64,000 bases of DNA from Psococerastis gibbosa (taxonomy: Eukaryota; Arthropoda; Insecta; Psocodea; Psocidae). This document shows positions 55,676 to 64,000 of this stretch, in pieces. Within the stretch, counting starts at the first letter, position 1, and each line of letters starts with the position of its first letter. The stretch lies in NCBI GenBank assembly GCA_963971405.1, contig OZ020492.1, forward strand, positions 10,218,151-10,282,150. The letters are read 5' to 3'. Made by a program: the position numbers and the translations under genes. Below the pieces are notes generated by a model. The model was not told the DNA's origin, ran no database searches, and worked only from the letters and a program-made list of their open reading frames with translations.

Positions 55676-56059
55676 ACTGAAATGATTTGGTACCTAAATA
55701 CCTAATGAGTCAACGGTGACGGCCACATACTACATTGTTCAAATCACTAATGCCTCTGTGATGAGTAATGTTTCCTGTGAAATTCAATTTTGTATACATT
55801 ACGGATTTTGTATACATTACGAATACTGTGTTTTGTTTCGAATTACATTTTGAAGAAAAGCACACGATTTTTTTAAAATCCTATTCTCCTTAAATTTCGT
55901 AGCCCACTTCCCCTAACAATTTAGCCAATTTCCGCCCGAATTACACAGCAAAAAATTCGAAAATAACTGCCGATTATTTTAAAACACAGCAATTTCATTT
56001 ACTAACCTATTTTCACTATACCAGCCAAGTCTAATGCTCAATCTCATGATACGTCAATG

Positions 56060-56237
56060 CATGGCCGTGCCAGGGGGGTGATTCAAGGGGTCGGGACCCC
56101 CCCCCCCCCCGGAATATAAAGGGCTTTACGCAAATTTAAATTTAATTTTATAATTTAGGGAGTTTTAACACTGAATAATAAATTAATAAATTGCGTAAAA
56201 AAATTTTTGGACCCCATTCCCACACGGCATGGCCTTG
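56060..56237. mobile_element. hAT-type MITE, CATGGCCGTGCC subfamily
   Basis: Ends CATGGCCGTGCCAGG and CACGGCATGGCCTTG; duplication CGTCAATG at 56052-56059 and CTTCAATG at 56238-56245 (7 of 8). A C run lies near the left end. Confidence 0.85.
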
Positions 56238-56239
56238 CT

Positions 56240-56880
56240 TCAATGCATAAAATAGTTATCTACAGGTTGTATCAATTCTATTATTTATTACTTTCGTATT
56301 TAAAAAATAAAATAAAATATAATAGCGTCTGATTTAGGAACGTAAATTTTCTCCGAACTTAAAAATATGATAAACAATATCGACAGTTGGCGGTACTATT
56401 TCACTACTAACGCCTGTCCGAAATATCGGACAGTAGCAATTTCTAAACGCGCTTCATAAATCAAAATGTCTTGTTTTGTACATATGTCTAGACTACATAC
56501 GTCAAAAACACCATAATTTTCATAAAAGACGAAATAATACTGATATAATTATGTAGAAAGATAGCCATGAACCAGTTCTCTTGTCATTCACCAAAATTTA
56601 CTATCTGGTTCCCAACTTAACGACGTCGAATATTCCAAGATGTTTTACCGTCGCTAAGAGGCAACGTTGGTTACTGATTATATGAAGAAGAAGCCAGAGC
56701 CCATTGATATAAATCATAAACTTCGAAAAATAATGAAGAACACTACAAATAAATTAGGGGTAATGCTTAAGGCGCAATTCAGAAGGTGGAAGATAAGAGC
56801 CCCCTTAGGGATGGCAATTAAACAGTAGCCAAATAGATAGCACGTCAATTTTAATTGAGGTTTTCCAGACAAGGTAATTG
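56240..56880. other. Intergenic DNA without recognised features
   Basis: Nothing recognised. Confidence 0.4.
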
Positions 56881-56884
56881 TGTA

Positions 56885-57596
56885 CCTGGTCATCGCTGAG
56901 CCTTAAGTAATAGTTCACTATGCAAACTAACTGAAATCCCCTGTGTGATCCTTCTGGCCATTTTGCCTTTTGATTAATCATTCATATTTTTATACGCACC
57001 TCACCTCGATGGTACTGTTATTTATCATAGCGCTTCCAACGATTGTTGTATTTATTACCTTCAATTTTTATTTCTACTTGTTGGAATAAAAACTGGTAAA
57101 GAGTTTGGTGATGATTCATCCAGAAATTTCTAATTTATTCTCAATTGCAAGGGAATAAAAACTGATAAAGAGTTTGGTGACGATTCATCCAGAAATTTCT
57201 AATTTATCCTCAATTGCAATGCTATTAGGAAAGGAATTGCTAAAGAACGGGTTCAAAAACCTGGTCATCACTGAGCCTTAAGTAATAGTTCACTATGCAC
57301 ATTAATTGAAATCCGTTGTGTGATTCTTTTGGCCATTATGCCTTTTGATTAATCATTCATATCTTTATACCCAACTCACCTGAATGGCTCCGTTATTTAA
57401 CATAGCGCTTTCAATAATTGTTCCATCCATCCATCCAATTGTTACATTACCGTATTTATTACCTTCATTTTTTATTTGCTAGTACTTGTTGGAATAAAAG
57501 CCGATAAAGAGTTTGGTGACGACCCATCCAGAAATTTCTAATTTATCCTCGATTGCAATGCTATTAGAAAAAAAACTAAAGAACGGGTTCAAAAAC
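56885..57596. repeat. Tandem duplication, about 375-bp unit, with nested 69-bp duplication
   Basis: CCTGGTCATCGCTGAGCCTT at 56885 recurs at 57260 (one change in 20) and the units run to GAACGGGTTCAAAAAC. In unit 1 GGAATAAAAACTG...GATTCATCCAGAAATTTC is itself doubled at 57083 and 57152. Unit 2 has a CCATCCATC expansion. Confidence 0.92.
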
Positions 57597-57599
57597 GCT

Positions 57600-58315
57600 A
57601 AACCGTCCTATCCATGTATCCATGAAAGCCCATTGAGGTTCATAAGGTATAATTTTGTAAAATTTGCTCTTTTTCATAGGATAGGGGGCGGATATTTGAA
57701 AATGGGGCTCATTGGAGTGCAGGTGGTTGCTGGGTCTATACAACATCTGGGCTGCTATCCTTTCACACCTTCATACATCGTTTTAAAATTAATATTTTTC
57801 ATATATTTTTTTTTGAAAAATTTAGATTCAAATAATCTATTCCATCCCTGTATCTCAATGATTGCAGCAGTTATGTTTTTTTAAAAGCTCATTTTGGCTT
57901 AGGGGATAAACAGCGAAATGGCTGTATTACTTATTCTTAAGAGTGTACGGAAATAGTTACCCCAAATTCCGTTAATTTTACTGGCTTTTTATTTTTTATT
58001 TAATTAACAAAGCAATTTATAAAATATTTGGCTCATGTGAGTTGTGGAAGACTACTTCATACATCATATAATAGGAAATATTATATTTTCGGTACATTAG
58101 TTCTTTCATAAAAACCAGTGGGGACCAAAATCTCGCGAAATCTGGAATTTTTGGAAAAATCTACAAAACCGAGAAGTAAAAAAAAAAACGATTACATTTA
58201 ATATAATAAATAAATAAAATTAATATTTTAATAACTTGCTTAGTTTTTTTTAAATAAAAAATAAGAAGTATTAAATTTCGGGCTACCAATTTCCTACGGG
58301 ACGTATACTCTTAAT
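57600..58315. other. Intergenic DNA without recognised features
   Basis: Nothing recognised. Confidence 0.4.
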
Positions 58316-58316
58316 T

Positions 58317-58395
58317 AGTCCGATTTGTTGAGGCGAAACCGCTATCGAGAGCGCACTGGACGACGAGGTTGCCCAGGGACCGTGTAGTTTCTTTT
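58317..58395 (+). repeat. Repeat F, copy 2
   Basis: TAGTCCGATTTGTTGAGGCG, CTATCGAGAGCGCACTGG, GACGAGGTTGCCCAGGGACC match 21913-21985. A SINE-A follows directly. Confidence 0.65.
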
Positions 58396-58410
58396 ATTAA
58401 AATTAGTCAG

Positions 58411-58639
58411 GACATGTAGAGTAGTGGTACAGACTCCGACTTTCACCCGATTGGTTGTTGGTTCGAGTTCCACACTTGCTAAATTTTCAATTATCAAATT
58501 AATGCTTCGGAAGGTATGTAAAGCAGGCGGTCCCGGGCTTTCCTAGTTGAGTGTAACAGAGGGCCTATAGCCCAAACATCGCTAGGTTGGCTTAGTAATA
58601 GAACAAAAATAGTCAACATTTATTTTTTTATTTTATTTT
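58411..58639 (+). mobile_element. SINE-A, full copy
   Basis: Head GACATGTAGAGTAGTGGTAC, B box GTTGTTGGTTCGAGTTCC, body AGCAGGCGGTCCCGGGC, tail GGCTTAGTAATAGAAC plus T/A-rich run. GGCCATG of the body is replaced by AATTATCAAATTAATG. Confidence 0.92.
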
Positions 58640-58689
58640 GGCGGTTTCTTGTGTAATCAGTGTCGAGGCACGGCAATCCATTGTTGTCT

Positions 58690-58795
58690 AGGCCTGAGGA
58701 CTGGTATAGGATCCTCTCTCTTGACTACTGATCTGTTTGGGATTTTATGGTCAGCAACATGTTCGGCAGCCACGTTTTTTCCTACTAATGTAGGT
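58690..58795 (-). repeat. Repeat K, reverse
   Basis: GATCCTCTCTCTTGACTACT GATCTGTTTGGGATTTTATG GTCAGCAACATGTTCGGCAG CC. Confidence 0.7.
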
Positions 58796-58799
58796 AAAA

Positions 58800-59960
58800 T
58801 ACCAACTAGGGATGTATAGACCCAGGCCCGGCGGAAACATTCTCCTTTTATAAAGTTTATATATTTATTTATTTATATATTTATTTATTTATATTCCAAC
58901 CTGCTGTTTCACAGTTTACCAACTGCACTTTTCCGGACCATTACCGTCAAATATTTTTTATTATTGATCTGATGATGTTATTATTGTGTTTAATTGAATT
59001 TAAAGAAAATGCTAATACTTTACTAACAATTTCATAAATGTATCCGATTGACCTCTTCAGTCACCTGTGCAGATTTTTATTTTATTTTTTATTTTTTAAA
59101 AAGGTTAGTACCTGCTTTGAGTTGCGACACGCCTCCGATTGCACAGCGTGTAGAAACTCGCACAAGTACAAGCAAACTGCCATTTTGCCATCGAAACCCT
59201 GTTTTTTGTGGGACCCGCTTCTCCCCACTCCGCCACTGCAAAACCGATTTCGGTTCCCGCGTCCCCCACCCCTCTGATAGGAAATAGATAATCGCTACAT
59301 TGTGTATAAATTCTATTTTACAGTTTAACTGATAGTTTGCTACACCTTTTCTTCTTAAGGTTTCGTCAACAGACAAAAATACGAATACAAAATCATAAGG
59401 TCGAGGTTGTTGAAAGGTTAGCCGTCGTATCAATTGGATTATCTTTGGCAGAGCAGCGGGGGTTTTCTACCCTGGGTGGCCCCTGTCCACTATTTGTTGG
59501 TCCGGTCAGTTTCGTGGTAAACGGTACAAAGGGTTCACTGAAATATTTTTGGCTACTGGATTTTGGAGTAATTTTTGGGGCTCATTCGCTCACTGTATCC
59601 ATACTAGTGTTTTTCCACAAAATTTCGGGAGGGTGGATTTCATCCTCGAAAATCCTCCTGGTATTCGGTTACTTCCTTAAAAGAGATTACAAAAGGGCGC
59701 TTAAGGTCTGCGACTCTGCGGGCCAGCTTTTGGTTCTCAAGAATGGTACTTACTACCGATACTACTTGTCTCACTACCACTCGAACTGATTACGAATTCG
59801 TTAGACTTATTCATTGTAATGTAAAAAATACAAATTCACCATATTTAGGATAAACATCAAAAAAACCTTTGTAGCATAATTTGGCTTTGATGCATGAAAG
59901 CCATGTTCATAGAGATTGATATCAACAAGTAAACGTCTGATTTTTTTCCTTCCTATTAAT
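58800..59960. other. Intergenic DNA; one unexplained open frame
   Basis: Apart from a TTTA microsatellite (about 58860-58893) I recognise no repeat. A 150-codon frame at 59337-59789 (+) is the longest in the window; it has no motif I know and is discussed under rejected items. Confidence 0.4.
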
Positions 59961-59964
59961 TTTA

Positions 59965-60055
59965 TACGTTATAATGGTTAGCTTTGTGATTTTGTGAATG
60001 TGAAATATCACATTTTTAGGTCCCAGGATTTCCAAAAGATTTTCCTCGGTGGAGA
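59965..60055 (+). repeat. Possible family I fragment
   Basis: CCTATTAATTTTATACGTTA TAATGG ... TTTTTAGGTCCCAGGATTTC resembles the 5' part of family I (GGTCCCAGGAAC). Confidence 0.4.
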
Positions 60056-60482
60056 CCTGTTAACACTTATACATACGAATCTTCATCTGTCGGCAGATTT
60101 GCACAACCCCACTGTTTCCCCGCTTTGGTTATCAATGCATGTCTACGGTGGGACTTCCGGACTCCCTGTTCGCAGATATATGAATTTTCGTCGGTAAAAT
60201 CTAAACCTTACTGCTATCAAAAGCGCACTATTTACCAATATATTTATTTTTCACCGGGGGAGAACCCGGTTTCCCCTGTTTGCAGGGTATAACATGAGCA
60301 TTAGTTACTTATATACTTGGAAGCTGAAAGCAATAATTTTACTGCGGTATTGGGCTATGGACTGAAACACCCCCCTCAAAATTCCTGGGTACGGCCTTAC
60401 GTACCTTCGGCTACCGAAATTGGGCAATGCAATTGTTCCATTGATCAATCAAATGCTTTGAATTGGTAATTGTAATTTTTGA

Positions 60483-60709
60483 AGGTCTTTTTATGGACCC
60501 AGACCTATTTATAGTGGCCCATAGCTCCCTTGTCCAATGCCAATGGATTTCGGACATTATCTGTATTTTTTTCGTATGCATTTTTGGCCATTGGCAAACT
60601 GGTATACGTTCTCGATGTCAACCTACACCAGCCACAAACGATAATGGACAAGCTGAGAAAAGCTTACCATTGACGCAATGAAACAGGCGAAGGCATGACT
60701 TAACCAAGT
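60483..60709 (+). mobile_element. Interspersed repeat C, uninterrupted copy
   Basis: AGGTCTTTTTATGGACCCAG, CCAATGCCAATGGATTTCGG, ATTGGCAAACTGGTATACGT, CGATGTCAACCTACACCAGC, ATGGACAAGCTGAGAAAAGC and GCATGACTTAACCAAGT. This copy shows the empty site of the mariner insertion found at 40710. Confidence 0.85.
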
Positions 60710-60808
60710 ATACAGGTAGATACGAATCTTTGAATAGGCCGGTAAATATGTCCTTATAGGACAATTTATTTGTCATGGGTGGCCATAGTCATAAATAGAA
60801 TACGTTCT

Positions 60809-61194
60809 TGAGGCGCCCATTCCACTGACCGGCTAGGGCTATTTAGAAAAACGGTGACGTGGTAGCAGACATTCAAGACTTAGGTGGCGTTTCCACCGAC
60901 CTCGCATTGCAGAATGCAAATGACATTGACGGAAATTACAATTTTTCTTTTTATAGAAATCTATTAAAATGTTTGTACTTAACATATCCCATCACGCCAT
61001 TTTTTAATTTTAGTTTGTTTGTGATTTTACTGTATGATCATTGATCAATTTTAACTATGGCATATAGGAAAATAAACATTTCCGTCAATTCTGCAATGCG
61101 AGGTCGGTGGAAACCCCGCCTAAGTCTTGAATTTCTGCTACCTCGTCACTGTTTTTGTAAATAGCCCTAGCTGGTCGGTGGAATGGGCACCTCA
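60809..61194. mobile_element. Foldback MITE N, full copy
   Basis: Left TGAGGCGCCCATTCCACTGA CCGGCTAGGGC; right GCCCTAGCTGGTCGGTGGAA TGGGCACCTCA. Arms of over 100 bp; the centre (TTTTACTGTATGATCATTGA TC) matches 1808-2194. Confidence 0.93.
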
Positions 61195-61530
61195 GTAGTG
61201 GTAGTAAGCAGTAATGATAAAATAGGATTATCAAGCTAAATTTTTAATTTGTTTCTTCTCCCCCCCCCCCACCCCCACCTAAAGGTACGGGTTATTATAA
61301 TTAATTAAATAAGAGAGATAGTTATAAACACACCGCTTCGTATATTCTATTCCTTCAAGTTACAACTTATCGTAGTCACAACTGTAGTACACGCATACGC
61401 CACCAGTTGAAAAAAATAATGGCGGTACATTTTAAAGTTATTTTTTGTTCCCACAAATCCCCCAACTTTTATATAATAACCCGTACCTTTACCACCAGAA
61501 AAATTTCCAAATACACGACTGATATATCTA

Positions 61531-61777
61531 CAGGCGCGGATCTACGGGGGGTCTATGGGGGCTATAGCCCCCCCCCCCCCATTAGGGTAAAACCCCACTA
61601 TTTCACTTCTATTTTTCACTAATTTTCTCCCCTTGTGCTCGATTGTATTCATTACCTATAATATAGAACCCTTATTGTTCTGAAATTGCGTAAAACCCCA
61701 ATATCTCTGGCCTATTTAAAAAAAAATCGAAATTTAATCTTAGCCCCCTCCTTGGTCTCATTCTAGATCCGCGCCTG
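61531..61777. mobile_element. hAT-type MITE, CAGGCGCGGATC subfamily
   Basis: Ends CAGGCGCGGATCTACGG and TCTAGATCCGCGCCTG; duplication TATATCTA at 61523-61530 and TATACCTA at 61778-61785 (7 of 8). It contains AGCCCCCCC near both ends. Confidence 0.92.
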
Positions 61778-61997
61778 TATACCTACAATAAATTCTTTGA
61801 AATATGCCGTATGTCAAGGACAAATTTTAGATACGCAGGTGGGTGCGGTTCAGGGCTAGGCACATACATGCAAATGCAGAATATTAATAAACCCGCCCGC
61901 AGCCATTGCTTAATTGGCTCATCCAATCCCTGGTCTTACTCACACTCGCCCTCTAAACACTTCATATTTATGTTTACAATTCCAGCACGTATTTACT

Positions 61998-62294
61998 AAG
62001 GCCCTATATACCCGGGTATTGTCATCCGCCATTTTTTATCCTACAATTCCTACATGGTAAGTATTGAAGTAAAAAGTTAAGAAAGAAAAATATTGAAAAG
62101 AACGAAAACATGGTTTATTATTATTTTTTATTAAACACTTCCCTAATTGGTAGAGCCTTTATTAAATGATAATAAATAAGTAACGATAAATTTCTAAAAA
62201 TAAATAGGTAGACACCCAATGCTTTGCTTATACACCAGACTTATAATGGATAAAAAATGGCGGATGACAATACCTGTCTAGTACAGAGCCCTAG
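61998..62294. mobile_element. TIR element with ATTGTCATCCGCCATTTTTT arms
   Basis: Left AAGGCCCTATATACCCGGGT ATTGTCATCCGCC; right GGCGGATGACAATACCTGTC TAGTACAGAGCCCTAG. TATTTACT occurs exactly at both borders (61990-61997, 62295-62302), although the palindromic CTA/TAG edge makes the boundary ambiguous by two bases. AT-rich non-coding centre. Confidence 0.85.
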
Positions 62295-62541
62295 TATTTA
62301 CTTCTCTGCCAGCAATTCTATAGTTACAAAAGACATCTAATGACACAAGTTCATTATAACCACAAATTACAATTGATTCAAATTTTCAATTGTGTTTAAT
62401 TAAATAAAAATAAATGAATTAATGTATTGTTTTTTCTTCAATATTACATACAATTAATATTAGATTGTCTTCAAACCTATTTCCTCAGGCTATTTTCTAT
62501 GTCAGGAATAGCCCAGTTGATAGAGAACATGATAATGAAAT

Positions 62542-62985
62542 GAAGCTGTAGAATGATATAAGCCGTGGTCGATCTGAAAGCGTACTTCCAAACGTTTCGT
62601 CAACATCTGCGGTCGACATCTTCAGAGGCTCAGATACAATCTTAGAAGTCTACACAGTTCCAATGAAGATGTCGACGGTCGACCGCAGATGTTCTCGAAG
62701 TGTTTGGAAGTATACGCTTTCAGATCGACCACGGCCTATTATCCCGGATTAATTAAATTTATAAAGAAATGTTGACTCTTTTGTTCTATTACTAAGCCAA
62801 CCTAGTGGAGTTAAGGCAATAAAGCCCTCTCTTACACTCAATTAGGAAGACCATGTTCTACATGGCATCCGAAGTATGGTCAGAAAATGTAGCAAGTGTG
62901 GGACTCGAACCATCAACCTTGTTGGAGTCTGCACCACTACTCTACATGTCCTAGTGTTTCATCACGTAACTCCGGCCGCGAAAGT
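62542..62985. mobile_element. Foldback G copy split by SINE-A
   Basis: GAAGCTGTAGAATGATATAA GCCGTGGTCGATCTGAAAGC starts the left arm and CGCTTTCAGATCGACCACGG CCTATTATCCCGGATT ends the right arm at 62750. GTGTTTCATCACGTAACTCC GGCCGCGAAAGTC resumes at 62954, as in the uninterrupted copy at 44540-44575. The stretch CACGTAACTCCGGCCG is shared outside the arms. Confidence 0.85.
62751..62953 (-). mobile_element. SINE-A, reverse, inserted in foldback G
   Basis: TTCTATTACTAAGCCAACCT, AATAAAGCCCTCTCTTACAC, B box GTGGGACTCGAACCATCAAC and head CACCACTACTCTACATGTCC. The GGGACCGCC part of the body is lost (ACCATGTTCTACATGGC instead). Confidence 0.9.
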
Positions 62986-63067
62986 CTTTGTTTTTGTACC
63001 GACTATGTAAGGTCGAGGTTTGAGACATAAATAAAAATGTTCCGCCCGTACCGTCATCGGGGGATGG

Positions 63068-63150
63068 AAAAATGGGCTACCGGGTATGTTGCTGTCCACA
63101 ACTTCCCAGGTAGAGCAGTGGTCAATAGAGAGAGGATCTGAGGCCTACAC
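63068..63150 (+). repeat. Repeat K
   Basis: AAATGGGCTACCGGGTATGT TGCTGTCCACAACTTCCCAG GTAGAGCAGTGGTCAA. Confidence 0.65.
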
Positions 63151-63194
63151 CGGCATTGGGTATATAGGGCTAATAAGTCACCAAGATAATATAT

Positions 63195-63300
63195 TTGAAG
63201 TCTACGTAGCACCACTGAAGATGCCGACTGCATATGTTGACGAAACGTTTTAAAGCACATTTTCAGAGCGACCACAGCTCATCATTCTGCATTCTACTTC
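63195..63300. mobile_element. Foldback G, right-half fragment
   Basis: GAAGTCTACGTAGCACCACT GAAGATGCCGACTGC, GACGAAACGTTTTAAAGCAC, TTCAGAGCGACCACAGCTCA TCATTCTGCATTCTACTTC. Confidence 0.75.
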
Positions 63301-63357
63301 AACATCTTCATTGTATTATCGTGCTACGTTATTTTTTTTATATTTTTCTTACCATTG

Positions 63358-63497
63358 CAAGGGCGGATTTTGCTTCCAATTTATTTACGAAACATAATTA
63401 TTTTTAATGTAAACCCATTGTTATGTAGTGTAAGTTAATTTATTTGAGGGGGGGGTTCGGACCCTCTGACCCCCCCCCCCCCTAAAATCCGCCCTTG
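63358..63497. mobile_element. hAT-type MITE, CAAGGGCGGAT subfamily, 140 bp
   Basis: Ends CAAGGGCGGATTTTGC and AAAATCCGCCCTTG; exact 8-bp duplication TACCATTG at 63350-63357 and 63498-63505. A G run and a C run lie in the right third. Confidence 0.95.
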
Positions 63498-63509
63498 TAC
63501 CATTGGCAC

Positions 63510-64000
63510 AATTGCCATGAATCGTAGGAAGCATAACAAGATTGGTACTCATGGATTATCATATATGTCTTCAAAAGGGGAGCCACCCGCAACGCCGTGC
63601 ACTAAAGCCCTTGTCATCCCAAACGTTCATACCTGCAGACGAAGGCAAGGTACCCATTAGCCTTTTCCCTATATGTCAAGGCTCTGAACCTTTCTTGTCA
63701 CAGTCCTGTTCTATACCGAATGGTCTCCGGTTCAAACAATTGAATTTTAAACCCCACAGCAGCCAGGCAAGGAGGCTTGAGAAGGGAAGAGGGGGGGGGG
63801 GGAGCTGGGGAAAGTGAGTCTAAAAGTGTGACAGCAACAAATGGGTGGGGGTGTCTCAGTTGACAGGTAATGAAGAATGGAGTCCGTAAAAGAAAGTCCC
63901 TGTTACCCCCGAGTTACCCTACTAGTCGCATCTGTTGCTCAGCACCACTACTCACCCGCGTAATTCATGCAAATCGGAACTAAGTCAATGGTTCTGCTTT
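63510..64000. other. Window end, nothing recognised
   Basis: A 91-codon open frame (63542-63817, +) ends in a G-run-coded Gly stretch and shows no known motif; no repeat family was recognised. Confidence 0.35.

Noticed and set aside
59337..59789. Longest open frame in the window, 150 codons on the + strand.
   Set aside because: No motif, hydrophobicity pattern or splice context I recognise; one frame of this length is expected by chance in 64 kb of six-frame reading.
2932..63480. Numerous C and G homopolymers as assembly gaps or sequencing errors.
   Set aside because: Many sit at corresponding places inside defined TIR elements with target duplications, so most are real; exact run lengths may still be unreliable.

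Overview
This is animal nuclear DNA, AT-rich and full of non-coding repeats. It contains one recognisable host gene: the 3' half of a LIM-homeobox gene of the Lim1 (vertebrate Lhx1/Lhx5) class on the + strand. The homeodomain spelling, the conserved block after it and the short Trp-ended C-terminus suggest an arthropod, possibly a crustacean. That placement is a family-level impression, not a proof.

Gene layout: four coding exons are visible. They are 984-1124 (homeodomain residues up to helix 3), 21447-21723 (rest of helix 3 plus conserved tail), 22366-22524 and 24279-24334 (stop codon), for 210 codons plus stop. The splice phases agree (0, 1, 1) and every junction is AG/GT. The first intron is about 20.3 kb and splits the homeodomain between residues 46 and 47. 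The exons for the two LIM domains and the start codon lie to the left of the window. A decayed copy of the 3' end of the second visible exon sits in the next intron (about 22058-22157). It can be read as a 90-nt, phase-matched, stop-free cassette exon.

Everything else is intron or intergenic DNA. About 39 kb downstream of the gene hold no supportable host gene. This space is packed with short non-autonomous elements: a tRNA-derived SINE (family A, about ten copies or fragments), a tRNA-headed hairpin SINE (H), several other interspersed families (C, D, E, I, J, K, L), long foldback elements (G, N, others), and a series of 140-390 bp terminal-inverted-repeat elements. Most of these last elements carry internal poly-G/poly-C runs and many have 8-bp target duplications (hAT-type). 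Coding relics of three transposon classes occur: an internally deleted mariner (40710-41270), a ZMYM/DUF4371-type hAT transposase fragment (33834-34170, minus) and a non-LTR retrotransposon C-terminus (41760-42026), plus a weaker second LINE fragment at 33591-33692.

Nested insertions give relative ages: mariner inside SINE-C, a hAT MITE inside SINE-C, SINE-A inside foldback G, SINE-E inside TIR element M, foldback N inside repeat J and inside a hAT-like element. Several local tandem duplications (140, 160, 193, 241 and 375 bp units) and a 16-bp minisatellite complete the picture. I found no rRNA, no intact tRNA, no CRISPR and no new multi-gene system. The best leads are the Lim1 exon duplication, the altered homeodomain N-terminal arm and the coherent hAT-MITE and hairpin-SINE families.
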